From: Phycisphaerales bacterium
GTDB taxonomy: Bacteria; Planctomycetota; Phycisphaerae; Phycisphaerales; UBA1924
Assembly: GCA_030149165.1 (NCBI GenBank)
Contig: JASBRY010000010.1
Coordinates: 1-61,150 of the forward strand
DNA: 61,150 bases
Direction of reading: 5' to 3'
The notes beneath the pieces were generated by a model that was given only the letters and a program-made list of their open reading frames with translations, was not told the DNA's origin and did no database searches. The position numbers and the translations under genes are program-made. Of this stretch, positions 24,691-34,703 are shown piece by piece; the first letter of the stretch is position 1; each line of letters starts with the position of its first letter.

Positions 24691-26169
24691 TTAGATGACA
24701 GGATCCGCAATGACGCGCGTCTGGATGATGGGTTGTGGATCAAGATCCGCGAGGAGATATTCGATGACATCGAGTGCCGAGTATGTAGTCTGACCAGGTT
24801 TCAGGAAGCGTGTGATTCCCGCGACATCATCGCCACAGGTGATGAGCGGTTTTTCGAGATCACCATTCTGCTGGATCTGTCCCAAGTGGATGTTCGCCAT
24901 AAGTCCGTTGCAGACACACTTTCGGCCGACGGTGTCCTCTAGAGAGCCGCCTTTTTTGACATAGTCATCGATTGGTTCCGATGGACAGCGCCAGCCGACT
25001 TTGCCGTTCTCTTTGCGATACGCGTGACGGAGGTATCCCAGATCGCAGATCCGCGAGCGAGCTTCGTAGGTCGCTTGGTCGGAATGGGTCTGATCCATCT
25101 CCAAGACCTTGAATGGGAATCCGGTTGGAGACGCGACTGGGTCTGTGAAGACTTCCGCTTCTCCCTTGATGCTCTTCTGGATTCCCTGATCTCGGATTGC
25201 TTTGTCCAAACCAGATTCGTTGCAGAACGCAAACGCTGTCCCAACTTGAACTCCTGCGGCTCCCATCTTCTTCGCTTGGACTACACGATCAGGTTCTGCG
25301 TAGGAGCCTGCGAGCCAGAACGGGAGGCCGATTGCGTGGATCGCTTCGAGGTCCGCGACATCGCGTTCGCCGTAGATTGGTTCACCTTCGACACTGAGTT
25401 GCATCTTGCCGCGTGGAGGCGCGTTGTGTCCACCGGCGGTGGGGCCTTCGATGATGAATCCGTTGATCTTGCCGCTCGCTTTCTTCGCGAGCATGTTTGC
25501 CAGTGGTGCGGAGGACACAATCGCGAGGAAATCAGGTCGATTGATATCCGGAACCTCACCGCCACAGAACTCGACTGGATCGAACTTGGTGGTGAACTCT
25601 TCACCGGCTTGGGCGCCTTGAACATCAATCTTCAGTTCCACGGCTTGCTTCGCGGCGAGTTTGTCGAGAATCCCAGGGATCGCTTTCGGGATTCCGGCGC
25701 CCATGAGCACATAGGACACTCCAGCGAGCATCGCACCAAACATGGATGGGAGATTCGGGACCTGGATCTTCTCAAGGTAGTTGATGCCGACCGGTCCGGA
25801 GTGTCCTTCCTTCGCGAGATAGACCTCGACGAAGTTCGACGCAACGAGGAGCTCCTCGAGTTGTTTGGAGTGTTTCATCCCTACGACAGGCTTGGGTTTG
25901 AACGGCTTGGATTCGGACTTCCCGCCTTCGACAAAGTAGCGATCAATGATGCGCTGCGCGATCTCTGGGATCGGGAAGTGGCCAAGCGCTCTGCGTACAT
26001 GACCGCCAGGATCACCGACTTGGAGTCGTCTCGCAAGGATCAGGTCGAGTGCCGTTCCCGAAACCACACCCATCTGGCCCGTACGGGCGACAGCGTTGGC
26101 AAGGGTCCAGCTGGAGACTCCAGCTCCCATGCCGCCTTGGATAATTGTGGGAAGAGATGCACTGGTCAT
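24691..26169 (-). CDS. Nitronate monooxygenase-like flavoprotein
   Basis: 492 aa, longer than typical nitronate monooxygenases. TIM-barrel FMN enzyme of the 2-nitropropane dioxygenase / FabK-like family. Features: PTIIQGGMGAGVSSWTLANAV at the N-terminus, GPVGINYLEKIQVPN, IEGPTAGGHNAPP (flavin and catalytic-His region), FWLAGSYAEPD and MGAAGVQVGTAFAFC (phosphate-binding loop). Cysteines cluster in the C-terminal third (RICDLG, RCPSEP, KCVCNG), outside the known core. The substrate is not clear; PfaD-like enoyl reductases share this fold. The start at 26169 places the conserved motif at residue 11. Confidence 0.78.
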   Translation of the reverse strand: MTSASLPTIIQGGMGAGVSSWTLANAVARTGQMGVVSGTALDLILARRLQVGDPGGHVRRALGHFPIPEIAQRIIDRYFVEGGKSESKPFKPKPVVGMKHSKQLEELLVASNFVEVYLAKEGHSGPVGINYLEKIQVPNLPSMFGAMLAGVSYVLMGAGIPKAIPGILDKLAAKQAVELKIDVQGAQAGEEFTTKFDPVEFCGGEVPDINRPDFLAIVSSAPLANMLAKKASGKINGFIIEGPTAGGHNAPPRGKMQLSVEGEPIYGERDVADLEAIHAIGLPFWLAGSYAEPDRVVQAKKMGAAGVQVGTAFAFCNESGLDKAIRDQGIQKSIKGEAEVFTDPVASPTGFPFKVLEMDQTHSDQATYEARSRICDLGYLRHAYRKENGKVGWRCPSEPIDDYVKKGGSLEDTVGRKCVCNGLMANIHLGQIQQNGDLEKPLITCGDDVAGITRFLKPGQTTYSALDVIEYLLADLDPQPIIQTRVIADPVI

Positions 26170-26262
26170 GAAGTAAGTATCGTAGCCTTGGTCCGATCTT
26201 GGACGCTCACAAATCCATGGACATTGAGCAGATGGATTGGTCTTGAATTCGGGAATCGCACA

Positions 26263-27750
26263 TCATGACCTATGAGTCAGTTTTTGAGTGGTTCTGGAAC
26301 TGCCTTTTGAGTCTCGGAGTGAAGATTTCTTCACACGCCCTTTGAATTTGCCTGATTCTGAGCCTCCACGATGCTTCCCTGAAGATTTGCTCACAGGCTT
26401 GTCACCAGGCTTCCTGGATCGCTTCTTGCTTGGTTTGGAGAATGATTCTCCGCTCGGTTGGGGTTTGCCTCGACGCTTCTTCTTGGTGCTCCCGCCGGAG
26501 TGCTTCGAGCCGGCGAAGCGTTTGGACTGAGGTTTGTTGCGTGAACCACTATGCTGTTTCTTCTTGAAACTTCCTCGCGGCTTCGGGGCTGGCATCGTGA
26601 GATCCTCATGATCTTCACCGATCGGGAGCGTGATGTTTGTTCGGCGCTCAATCGCTCGATAGATGCCGACTTCTTCAGAGCCGCAAAGAGAGATCGCGAT
26701 CCCTGAGGCGCCAGCACGAGCGGTCCTGCCGATCCGATGCACATAGGTCTCCGGATCGATCGGCATGTCGAAGTTCACGACATGCGTGATCTCGTCCACA
26801 TCGATCCCACGCGATGCGATATCCGTTGCGACAAGAACCTGAGTCTTGCCGTCTTTGAATCGCTTCATTGTGCGCGTGCGAGCGTTCTGGGTTTTATTGC
26901 CGTGGATCGCTTCGGAACTGATGTCTGATCTTTGGAGATACTTCACGAGCTTGTCGGCGCCGTGCTTGGTTCTGGTAAAGACCAGTGCTCGACCAACCGC
27001 ATCCTCTGAGAGGATCCGTTCGAGGAGCACAGTCTTATTTGCACGATCTGCGAAGTACACGCGCTGAGTGATGAGCTCTGCCGTCGTGGATTCTGGAGCC
27101 GTTTCAACCGTGACTGGACTCTGGAGGATCGCATCAGCGAGTGCGCGAATTTCTCTGGAAACCGTCGCGGAGAAGAAGAGCGTTTGGCGATCTACTGGGA
27201 TCATCCCGATGATCTTTCGGATGTCGTGGATGAATCCCATATCCAGCATCCGATCTGCTTCGTCCAGGACAAGAGTCTCTATCTGGCTCAGATCGATGTG
27301 CCCTTGATTGATCAGATCGAGCAATCGGCCAGGGGTCGCAACGAGTACATCAACTCCGGCGCGGAGTGCTTGGACTTGCTTGCGTTGGTTGACGCCTCCG
27401 AAGACTACGGCGTGACGGAGGTGCAGGTTGCGTCCATACGCGACAAAGCTCTCAAAGATCTGCGTTGCGAGTTCGCGAGTGGGACAGAGCACAAGCGCGC
27501 GAGGCGGTCGTCCCTGACGATCTTTCCGGCGTCCTTTCTTGGCTCGCTCCTGATGCGATGACAGGTTGTGAAGGATCGGGAGGGCAAACGCACAGGTCTT
27601 CCCTGTGCCAGTCTGAGCGCATCCGAGGACATCTTGTCCAGTGAGTGCGACTGGGATGGACTGTGATTGGATCGGCGTCGCATCGGTGTAGCCTTTGTCG
27701 GCAACCGCGCGAACGATGGGCTCTGAGAGCCCCAGTTCAGTAAACTTCAT
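26263..27750 (-). CDS. DEAD-box ATP-dependent RNA helicase (RhlE-like)
   Basis: 495 aa. Motifs in order: Q motif around [19 protein letters not shown] and TPIQSQSIP; Walker [19 protein letters not shown] in [16 protein letters not shown] in [29 protein letters not shown] basic, Ser/Lys/Gly-rich tail of about 110 residues follows, likely for RNA binding and poorly conserved, as in RhlE-type enzymes. ATG 27750 gives the family's usual N-terminus; the longer frame to 27894 is rejected. Role: RNA unwinding in ribosome assembly or RNA decay. Confidence 0.92.
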   Translation of the reverse strand: MKFTELGLSEPIVRAVADKGYTDATPIQSQSIPVALTGQDVLGCAQTGTGKTCAFALPILHNLSSHQERAKKGRRKDRQGRPPRALVLCPTRELATQIFESFVAYGRNLHLRHAVVFGGVNQRKQVQALRAGVDVLVATPGRLLDLINQGHIDLSQIETLVLDEADRMLDMGFIHDIRKIIGMIPVDRQTLFFSATVSREIRALADAILQSPVTVETAPESTTAELITQRVYFADRANKTVLLERILSEDAVGRALVFTRTKHGADKLVKYLQRSDISSEAIHGNKTQNARTRTMKRFKDGKTQVLVATDIASRGIDVDEITHVVNFDMPIDPETYVHRIGRTARAGASGIAISLCGSEEVGIYRAIERRTNITLPIGEDHEDLTMPAPKPRGSFKKKQHSGSRNKPQSKRFAGSKHSGGSTKKKRRGKPQPSGESFSKPSKKRSRKPGDKPVSKSSGKHRGGSESGKFKGRVKKSSLRDSKGSSRTTQKLTHRS

Positions 27751-28092
27751 GTGTTCTTTTCTTCTGTTCCGGCAGGTGAGTCGGGGATCGGGGTCCCGTG
27801 TGTACCGGAGAGTCACTGACGCCGAGGCGATCGAAGCAATGAAACCGGCGTCAATATGTACCCAGCAATCCCGATAGTCTCCTGGGTGGCTCAAACACTA
27901 GGTGTGAACGGCGTGAAAGTCCAAGATTTACAAGGAGATACGACGCATTTCTGTACGCGATGCTCGAATCCCACCGACAAGACAGCGGAATTGGGTGTTC
28001 TTAAAAAAGGTGAAACAATCTGACCAGTTCTTGGTACACTCCCGAAAGGCCGTTCGGCCAAGATCCGTTTCTCACAAACCAAGGACAACATC
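27751..28092. other. Divergent intergenic region between helicase and M14 genes
   Basis: 342 bases that must hold both promoters. The only coding signal is a 39-codon frame at 27904-28023 with a CxxC motif, listed separately. No hairpin or convincing promoter pair was seen. Confidence 0.4.
27904..28023 (+). CDS. Possible 39-residue protein with CxxC motif
   Basis: GTG-started frame reading VNGVKVQDLQGDTTHFCTRC and ending at TGA 28021. FCTRCSNP looks like half a zinc ribbon and codon choice is like the neighbours. There is no clear ribosome site and no second Cys pair. It may be a vestige of a longer gene or noncoding. Confidence 0.2.
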   Translation: MNGVKVQDLQGDTTHFCTRCSNPTDKTAELGVLKKGETI

Positions 28093-29991
28093 GTGAACCA
28101 AACATTGTGCGCTCCTCTCTTATGCCTACCGATTCTGAGCATGGCGGTGAATGCTCAGAGTGCTTCAGCGGACTACCTCACCAATGATCAACTGCACGCT
28201 GAAGTCCAATCGATTGCGGGTTCGAATGCTTCAGCCAAGCTGAGCAAGATCGGTGAAAGCGCTGCAGGGAATCCGATCCATTTGATCACACTCAGCAACT
28301 CGGAAGAATCCCAGGTCCGCCCTGGTTTGCTGTTGGTTGCAGGCTTGGATGGAAGGTATCTCGCTGGAACAGAACAACTGCTCCGCGTCACCAAGTCGCT
28401 CGTTTCGGACCATACTGAACTGCTTGAGCAGATGGATGTGTATGTGATTCCGCGTGCGAATCCGGACGGCGCTGAGTTGAACCTGCAATCCATGACGGCA
28501 GGTCATATCGGGAACACTCGGCGTATCGACCAAGATCGAGATCGAATGCTGGACGAAGACCTCCCAGATGACCTCAATGGGGATGGCTTGATCACGATGA
28601 TGCGACGATTGGAGCCGACGCTTGATGATGCGCCGACACATCTCGCTGATCCCGATGATCCGAGACTGAACATCAAGCCTGATCCGGATGAAGATCAACA
28701 AGCTGTATTCACGATCTATCCTGAGGGGCTCGATAACGATGGCGATGGCCAATACAACGAGGACGGTATCGAGGGAGTTGATCTTGACCAGAACTTCATG
28801 CATCGTTGGCCTGAGCATGAGCCCCATTCAGGCAGGTACCCGCTCTCTGAACCAGAATCCGAAGCACTCGCGCGGTTTGTTCTTGATCATCACAATATTG
28901 TCATGGCGTTGGTGTTGGGGCGGCATGACAACCTTGTGAATACTCCAGATTCGAAAGCGAAAGACATCACAGGCCGCGCTCCGAAGGAGATTGATGCTGA
29001 AGATGCTGAGATGTATCAACTCGCATCAAAGATGTACAAAGACGCCACAAGCGTCGAGTCGGCATCAAAGTCAGATTCTGCTGGAAGCTTTCACTCATGG
29101 CTCTACGCGCAGCGCGGCATCGCGAGCTTCGCAGCCAACCCTTGGAGCCGCCCTGTTCTTGATGAGCAAGGCAATAATGGCGAAAAGGTAGACCCAAAAC
29201 CTGAAGAGGATGCAGTTGCTGATTCTGGGTTGACCCCCTCAGGAGTGGGGGACATCAGTCAGGAGACACTTGATGAGCTTGCGGAGCTCTACGAGCAACA
29301 AACCGGTGAATCGGTTGATGAATCGATGATCTCGATGATCACACCTGAAATGATCGAGGGTTTCGCCGCTCAAGCCGGAGTCGAGATTAAGCGGATCAAA
29401 CCTGATCCCGAATCTGAGCCGGCCGTTGACAGCAAGGAAAAACCGAAGAAGAAAAAGAAGAGCGAGGACGCGAAGTGGCTCGATTACTTTGATCACGAAG
29501 AGATTGATGGCTTTGTTGATTGGGCGCCTTACGACCATCCAACACTTGGACGCGTCGAGATTGGAGGCTTCAAGCCTCTCGCACGGATCAACCCGCCAGC
29601 AACTGAACTCGAAGAACTGTCCAGTGGGCTGATCGATTTCGTTTCCGAACTCGTGTCAGCGAGACCGAAACTCGTGGTGTCAGGACCTGAGGTCAAAGAG
29701 CTCGCCGATGGCGTCTACGAGATCCGTCTCTCTTTGATCAACGAGGGCAAGTTCCCAACCACCACGGCATTCTCGCAGTCCAAACGCTCGGTGCGTCCTT
29801 CTGTCATATTACTGTCCACAGATCTTGACCGGATCGTCTCAGGACAGCGTGTGTCCAGAGTATGGGGCGTGGATGGTTCGGGTGGTCGCTCGGACCATAT
29901 GTGGATCATCAGGACAGACGATCTTTCGGGCGAGCGCATCGAAGTCAATGACCCGCGTTTCGGCAATCAAATCATCAATCTTGGGAACTGA
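28093..29991 (+). CDS. Exported M14 carboxypeptidase-like protein lacking the active site
   Basis: 632 aa with a signal peptide (LCAPLLCLPILSMAVNAQSA). The M14 fold is traceable (VYVIPRANPDG; an EF-hand-like NDGDGQYNEDG; VDLDQNFMHRWP), and it aligns with the next gene. Key residues are gone. The HxxE zinc loop is shortened: DGRYLAGTE stands where the neighbour has DGNVHGNEIQASE. The Asn-Arg that binds the substrate carboxylate is Asp-Gln (231-233 region). The third zinc His position is Gly, and the catalytic Glu is replaced in FAANPWS. A charged Lys/Glu-rich insertion sits at about 435-465. The likely role is binding or regulation, perhaps with the active neighbour 3 bases downstream. GTG start with AAGGA upstream. 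Confidence 0.8.
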   Translation: MNQTLCAPLLCLPILSMAVNAQSASADYLTNDQLHAEVQSIAGSNASAKLSKIGESAAGNPIHLITLSNSEESQVRPGLLLVAGLDGRYLAGTEQLLRVTKSLVSDHTELLEQMDVYVIPRANPDGAELNLQSMTAGHIGNTRRIDQDRDRMLDEDLPDDLNGDGLITMMRRLEPTLDDAPTHLADPDDPRLNIKPDPDEDQQAVFTIYPEGLDNDGDGQYNEDGIEGVDLDQNFMHRWPEHEPHSGRYPLSEPESEALARFVLDHHNIVMALVLGRHDNLVNTPDSKAKDITGRAPKEIDAEDAEMYQLASKMYKDATSVESASKSDSAGSFHSWLYAQRGIASFAANPWSRPVLDEQGNNGEKVDPKPEEDAVADSGLTPSGVGDISQETLDELAELYEQQTGESVDESMISMITPEMIEGFAAQAGVEIKRIKPDPESEPAVDSKEKPKKKKKSEDAKWLDYFDHEEIDGFVDWAPYDHPTLGRVEIGGFKPLARINPPATELEELSSGLIDFVSELVSARPKLVVSGPEVKELADGVYEIRLSLINEGKFPTTTAFSQSKRSVRPSVILLSTDLDRIVSGQRVSRVWGVDGSGGRSDHMWIIRTDDLSGERIEVNDPRFGNQIINLGN

Positions 29992-29994
29992 ATC

Positions 29995-31731
29995 ATGAAT
30001 TACCACTCAAAGAGCAAAGTATGTATCGCTGCAGTTCTTGGGGTAGCCGGACTCTGCAACTCCATCGCGCAGGCGCAACAGCAAATCCCATCACGCGTCG
30101 ATGTCTCGTGGAATCGCTTCTATGACTACGACGAGATGACACAGATAGTGCAAGATCTTGTCAAAGCGTATCCAGAACTTTTAACGGTCGAATCTATTGG
30201 GAAGAGTGAACAGGGGAGAGATCTTTGGTTGATCACACTCAATAATCCAAGGACTGGTGATGCCTCTGAAAAACCCGCGATGTATATCGACGGCAATGTG
30301 CACGGCAACGAGATCCAAGCATCAGAAACTGTGCTGTACTCCATCTGGTATCTCACCAAGAGCTACGGCGAGGTCGATCAGTTGACAGAACTCATCGATC
30401 GCGTCGCGTTCTACTTCGTCCCCTCACAGAATCCTGATGGGCGTGCTGAATGGTTTGAGAACCCGAACACACCACACTCAGCGCGGACAGGACAGCGGCC
30501 AACTGACAATGACTTTGATGGCCAACTCGACGAGGATGGTCCTGACGATCTCGATGGTGATGGACACATCACACAGATGTGGAAGTTTGACCCCAACGGT
30601 TCGCATCGACGCAATGAGATCGATCCTCGCATCATCGAACGAGCTCCAGAGGGTGTGCGGGGAACGCTGAGTTGGCTGGGATCTGAAGGCATCGACAACG
30701 ATGGTGATGGACGGATCAACGAGGATGGTCCCGGTGGTTATGACATGAATAGAAACTGGGCGAGCGATTGGCAACCCAACTACATCCAGTACGGCGCTGG
30801 AGAGTTCCCGTTCGATCGTCCTGAGACGAATGCTGTGGCCCAGTTCATCCTGGAGCATCCCAACATTGCCGCTGGTCAGAGCTACCACAACACAGGTGGG
30901 ATGATTCTGAGAGGACCCGGAGCAAGCTATCTGGGCGGGCTCTACCCATCGAGTGATCGCGAGGTATACGACAAACTCGGGACAGCGGGTGAGGACCTGT
31001 TGCCTTATTACAACTACATGATCATCCATGCAGATCTGTACACCGTCCATGGCGGCTTCGTGAACTGGCTCGCGGAAGGGCTGGGCATCACGAGTTTCAC
31101 CAATGAGCTGTGGACAAACTCACGGATCATGCCGGACCCGGATCGGAAGTTCTCGGATTCTGAACGGATGCATTGGCAAGACCGGATGCTGTTCGGACAG
31201 ACCTTTACTGATTGGAGCGAGATCGAGCATCCTGAGCACGGCAAGGTGCTGGTTGGTGGCGGGACGAAGTTCTCATCGCGTGTGACCCCGCCGTTCATGC
31301 TTGAGGAAGGCTGTCACCGAAACTTCGCATTCACGATGTTCCATGCTCAGAACATGCCTGCACTTGAGTTCAAGTGGCACGATGTCCAAGACCTTGGGGA
31401 TGGGCTTTGGCAGGTTACCGTTGAAATCGAGAACACGGCGATCATCCCGACTCGGCTCCGACTCGCATCAACGAAAGGGATCGGGCTTCCCGACCTCCTG
31501 ACACTCGAGGGTGCCGAGGTCGTGCTCTCAGGGGAGCTCTCCGATCGATTCGATAGGACGATCGATGCAGTTGAGCATCGTGCGAATCGTCTCCTGATCG
31601 AGGAGGGGATCGGAGGTGAGGATCACAGCACTTTCCGTTTCTTGGTCAAAGGCGATCGAGGTCAGCGTGTCACGCTGAGTTACAAAGCGGAGAAGGCACG
31701 CGATATCGAACTCGAGATCGAGCTGGATTGA
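29995..31731 (+). CDS. Exported zinc carboxypeptidase, peptidase family M14
   Basis: 578 aa, signal peptide ending at about residue 28 (IAQAQQQ). Zinc ligands are intact: His103 and Glu106 in HGNE, His298 in SYHNTGG. Asn252-Arg253 (MNRNW) and the catalytic Glu371 (SFTNELW) are also present. Two Asp-rich loops (DFDGQLDEDGPDDLDGDG; DNDGDGRINEDG) look like calcium-binding insertions and are shared with the inactive neighbour. A C-terminal beta domain follows. The enzyme should trim C-terminal residues from peptides outside the cytoplasm. Separated from the upstream gene by 3 bases: one operon, evidently an old tandem duplication. Confidence 0.88.
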   Translation: MNYHSKSKVCIAAVLGVAGLCNSIAQAQQQIPSRVDVSWNRFYDYDEMTQIVQDLVKAYPELLTVESIGKSEQGRDLWLITLNNPRTGDASEKPAMYIDGNVHGNEIQASETVLYSIWYLTKSYGEVDQLTELIDRVAFYFVPSQNPDGRAEWFENPNTPHSARTGQRPTDNDFDGQLDEDGPDDLDGDGHITQMWKFDPNGSHRRNEIDPRIIERAPEGVRGTLSWLGSEGIDNDGDGRINEDGPGGYDMNRNWASDWQPNYIQYGAGEFPFDRPETNAVAQFILEHPNIAAGQSYHNTGGMILRGPGASYLGGLYPSSDREVYDKLGTAGEDLLPYYNYMIIHADLYTVHGGFVNWLAEGLGITSFTNELWTNSRIMPDPDRKFSDSERMHWQDRMLFGQTFTDWSEIEHPEHGKVLVGGGTKFSSRVTPPFMLEEGCHRNFAFTMFHAQNMPALEFKWHDVQDLGDGLWQVTVEIENTAIIPTRLRLASTKGIGLPDLLTLEGAEVVLSGELSDRFDRTIDAVEHRANRLLIEEGIGGEDHSTFRFLVKGDRGQRVTLSYKAEKARDIELEIELD

Positions 31732-31771
31732 CTGATCCAACTCCTGAATTGTGTACAAAAAATTGGCACAA

Positions 31772-31804
31772 AGAAAACAGCCCCCAGTGGGGGCTGTTGT
31801 TTTC
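31772..31804. terminator. Bidirectional terminator between M14 operon and subtilase-like gene
   Basis: AACAGCCCCC-AGT-GGGGGCTGTT flanked by AAGAAA on one side and GTTTT on the other; 10-bp GC-rich stem between two converging 3' ends. Confidence 0.88.
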
Positions 31805-31820
31805 GAGGTTAGATATGAGA

Positions 31821-34703
31821 TCAGATCGGGCGGGTTGGTGGGTTGGTATCACCAGCATCGTTGCTGCCTGGACGAGGACGCCCGCCTGTGAATGGTGGGG
31901 CGCCTCCACCGACCGTGCAGAAGCCCGGCTGGAAGATCGCGCGGTAAGCGCTGATGTCGAAGAAGTCAAGGATTCCGTTGTCATTCAGGTCAGCTCGGAT
32001 ATCACCCGCAAAGTACCATGAGAGGAAGAGGTTGAAGTCTGCACTGCTGACAACGCCGTCTGCATTGAGGTCTGCAGGACACGAGGTATTAAATGGGTCA
32101 CAACCAAGGAATGGTTCCTCTCCCACTTCGTAGCCGTAGATCTTAATCCGGAAGGATGTGATTTCCTTCTCTTCGCGGTAGTTGCTACCTGGGAGACCGA
32201 AGACACCGAGATCGTGGACATTCGGAATAGCCGGATCCATGTCGGATGACGGTTCGCCTTCTTCGTTTTCGCTATCGGGACCGAAGTCCGAGAAGTTGAG
32301 TCTCCAGTTGCCGCCGGAGAGTTCACCCCAGTGCTTGAAAGTCGTGAACTCGTGACGAATCAGAGCCATCTGATCAGTCCCGAGAATGCCCGCGTCATAG
32401 ACAGCATCTCGCTCGTCGTCAAATGGTTCTTCAGCGAATGAGGTACCAACAGCATTCCGAGTGGTTGGGTAGGACAGATTCGATGAAGTTCCCCAAGGGC
32501 TGGTAAGCGTTGTGAATACTTCATTCCATGCAAGCCCAGTTGCCGTCAGTTCGACCACAATCGCTTCAATCATCAGATTGTTTCGGACACAGATCTCGAT
32601 CTGTGCGTTATCGCCTGGTGACAAGAAAGTCTCAGCTTCGTTGACGACATTGAACTGTGCGTCTGCGATTGTGACCGGGACTCGCATTTCTTCTGTTTCC
32701 CCGGTACCGCTGTCTTCATCAACACGGCCGGTATCCAGAACAATCAACTGCGGGGCACCGGTCCATGTAGCGGCTTTGGAAACCGCGAGTTCGGCATCAA
32801 TGGTACCAAACCCATACTGATCCGAGTGACGGATTGCCGCGACACCACCGCCGGGAAGTTCATGAAGACCAGAGTTGATCTGCCAGAAGGAGAAAATCCC
32901 AGTTTGACCAGGTTGGGCGCCAGGCCCAATGTAGTTTCTGGTCGGATCAAACTCAGGGAAGCGGATGGCAGCGCTTCTGGGGCTCTCGAAGATACTCTCA
33001 AAGAAGATGTGCTGGATGTCGCGTACTGAGAGGTTTGGATTTGCTTCAAGCATCAGCGCGATGATGCCGCCGGTAATCGCAGCACTGCTGCCGTTGACTT
33101 GGACAACATCCTCAAGCTGATTGATGTCTCCAGTCCAGTCTGTGGTCTGATCTGGAAGTTGGTCTGTGCCACTTCCGGGGATGGTCGAGAAGATCCCGCG
33201 AGGAACTGTCCCGCCATTGTCCCAGTAGGACATCGCGTTCGAAGTGCCTGTGTAGACCGATGCGAACACGGCTGGTCCGATCGCTTGGTTCATGTCAGCA
33301 AAGCCGTTCTCATCTACACCGTTGATGAGCAGTGTGAGACGGTCGCTCGCGAATGGATACATGTAAGTCTGGGCGCGGATGTAGATCGGAGGGCTGGTAA
33401 ACATGCCGCCTTCATCGAAGTCGATGATGGAGAGTTCGTTGCCTGCCAAGAGGTCGTCGAAGCCGCCTCCGTCATAGTTGTCAGGGTAGAACGGCATCGA
33501 TGCAACCGGATCAAAGTCCTGGCTGAATCCACCGGAGAAAACGAGGATGGATCCCTTTCTGTTTCGGCCGAACCTCAATGAGTTTCGGAAGAAATCTCCA
33601 ACATAGTCATTGCCCGCACCGTCGTTGTATCCAGCAGCAAAGCGGAATGTGGTGAACTCATTCGTTGGATTGAGTGGGATCGCCGGCGAAGGGATGACCT
33701 TGACATCGATGTTGTCGATCTCATAGGTGAGCATGTTCGCGAGCTGTAGATCGGTTCCTGTAGTCAGGGTTGCAAACTGAGCGTTTGGTGCGATCCCGTG
33801 ACCACCAACACCATTGTCACGCTCGGCGGCGATGATCCCGGCGTGTGCGGTCAGCACTCTCCAAGGCGGGAGCAGGGTTGTGTCGACGGGCATTGTTAGT
33901 GCGGCGTCGTAATTTGCGTCTAAGTCAGTGTGAGCCGAGTCGAGATGCTGTGTGTTTCCTGGACGCGCAAGTCCAACGGTGATCCCGGCCCCTGTGTATC
34001 CCATGACATCGTAAATGTCTTGAGTCACATTGTTATCACGGCCGAGGAACATCGGAACGGTGTTCGTCAAGTGCCAAAACGAAGCAAGCGACGGATCAGA
34101 GGTTCCCGCTGGATCAACATTCGGATCGGTTGGCTGAATGCCAGGTGCGATAGTCGAACGGTACTTCTTTGATCCAGTCCCATTGTTAATAGCACGATTC
34201 CATGCTTCCTCGCTGATTCCGCGGAGATCCGCGACTTGACCAGAGTCAACGAATGCCATGCGAACAAGATCGCTCTCTGAAAGCAACTCGGCAACCTTGA
34301 TTGCCGAGCGGACATCCACTGTGGTCAGTTCCCACGCATCAGTGCGATTTCCAAGAGTACCTTCGAGAGTCACTTGACCAAGAGATTGTGGGAGTTGAGC
34401 GATGAGATTGCGAACTGTGGTCATGCCTTCGGCACGCACAACAACCTTGTTACGCAGGAGCAGTTGGTAAGGTGCTTGTCGATCAGCAACATCCGCGAGA
34501 CTGGAAGTTGCATTTGGTGTGTGGAGGTGCACAGCCTTGCTCTGTTGACCTCGGACTTTGATCGCGATCAACTCACCCTGATTGTTCGAATCAGCTTGTT
34601 GAGGAGCGGCATTAGAAACAGAAACCGCAAGTCCCATCGCGGCGAGAATCATGCCTTTGAGCAGTGGGTTGGATCGGTTTCCAGTTGCATTGTTGGATTG
34701 CAT
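31821..34703 (-). CDS. Large exported subtilase-fold protein with P-domain and dockerin-like repeat; catalytic residues lost
   Basis: 960 aa, signal peptide ending near SNAAPQQ. The S8 fold is visible: GAGITVGLARPGNTQHLDSA and HTDLDANYD in the Asp region, VLTAHAGIIAAERDNGVGGHG in the His region, and VNGSSAAITGGIIALMLEA in the Ser region. Compared with active enzymes, Asp is Ala246, His is Val283 and the oxyanion Asn is missing (VFSGGFSQ); only Ser540 remains. A kexin/furin-like P-domain follows at about 700-860 (TSPWGTSS; HWGELSGGNWRL). Near the C-terminus an F-type EF-hand pair (DLNADGVVSSADFNLFL; DLNDNGILDFFDISAY) looks like the dockerin-type repeats of planctomycetes. ATG 34703 with GGAG 6 bases upstream. 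Probably a binding or structural protein. Confidence 0.8.
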   Translation of the reverse strand: MQSNNATGNRSNPLLKGMILAAMGLAVSVSNAAPQQADSNNQGELIAIKVRGQQSKAVHLHTPNATSSLADVADRQAPYQLLLRNKVVVRAEGMTTVRNLIAQLPQSLGQVTLEGTLGNRTDAWELTTVDVRSAIKVAELLSESDLVRMAFVDSGQVADLRGISEEAWNRAINNGTGSKKYRSTIAPGIQPTDPNVDPAGTSDPSLASFWHLTNTVPMFLGRDNNVTQDIYDVMGYTGAGITVGLARPGNTQHLDSAHTDLDANYDAALTMPVDTTLLPPWRVLTAHAGIIAAERDNGVGGHGIAPNAQFATLTTGTDLQLANMLTYEIDNIDVKVIPSPAIPLNPTNEFTTFRFAAGYNDGAGNDYVGDFFRNSLRFGRNRKGSILVFSGGFSQDFDPVASMPFYPDNYDGGGFDDLLAGNELSIIDFDEGGMFTSPPIYIRAQTYMYPFASDRLTLLINGVDENGFADMNQAIGPAVFASVYTGTSNAMSYWDNGGTVPRGIFSTIPGSGTDQLPDQTTDWTGDINQLEDVVQVNGSSAAITGGIIALMLEANPNLSVRDIQHIFFESIFESPRSAAIRFPEFDPTRNYIGPGAQPGQTGIFSFWQINSGLHELPGGGVAAIRHSDQYGFGTIDAELAVSKAATWTGAPQLIVLDTGRVDEDSGTGETEEMRVPVTIADAQFNVVNEAETFLSPGDNAQIEICVRNNLMIEAIVVELTATGLAWNEVFTTLTSPWGTSSNLSYPTTRNAVGTSFAEEPFDDERDAVYDAGILGTDQMALIRHEFTTFKHWGELSGGNWRLNFSDFGPDSENEEGEPSSDMDPAIPNVHDLGVFGLPGSNYREEKEITSFRIKIYGYEVGEEPFLGCDPFNTSCPADLNADGVVSSADFNLFLSWYFAGDIRADLNDNGILDFFDISAYRAIFQPGFCTVGGGAPPFTGGRPRPGSNDAGDTNPPTRPI

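Noticed and set aside
25024..26268. 414-codon plus-strand frame opposite the nitronate monooxygenase-like gene
   Set aside because: Antisense shadow; no recognisable motif and unnatural residue composition.
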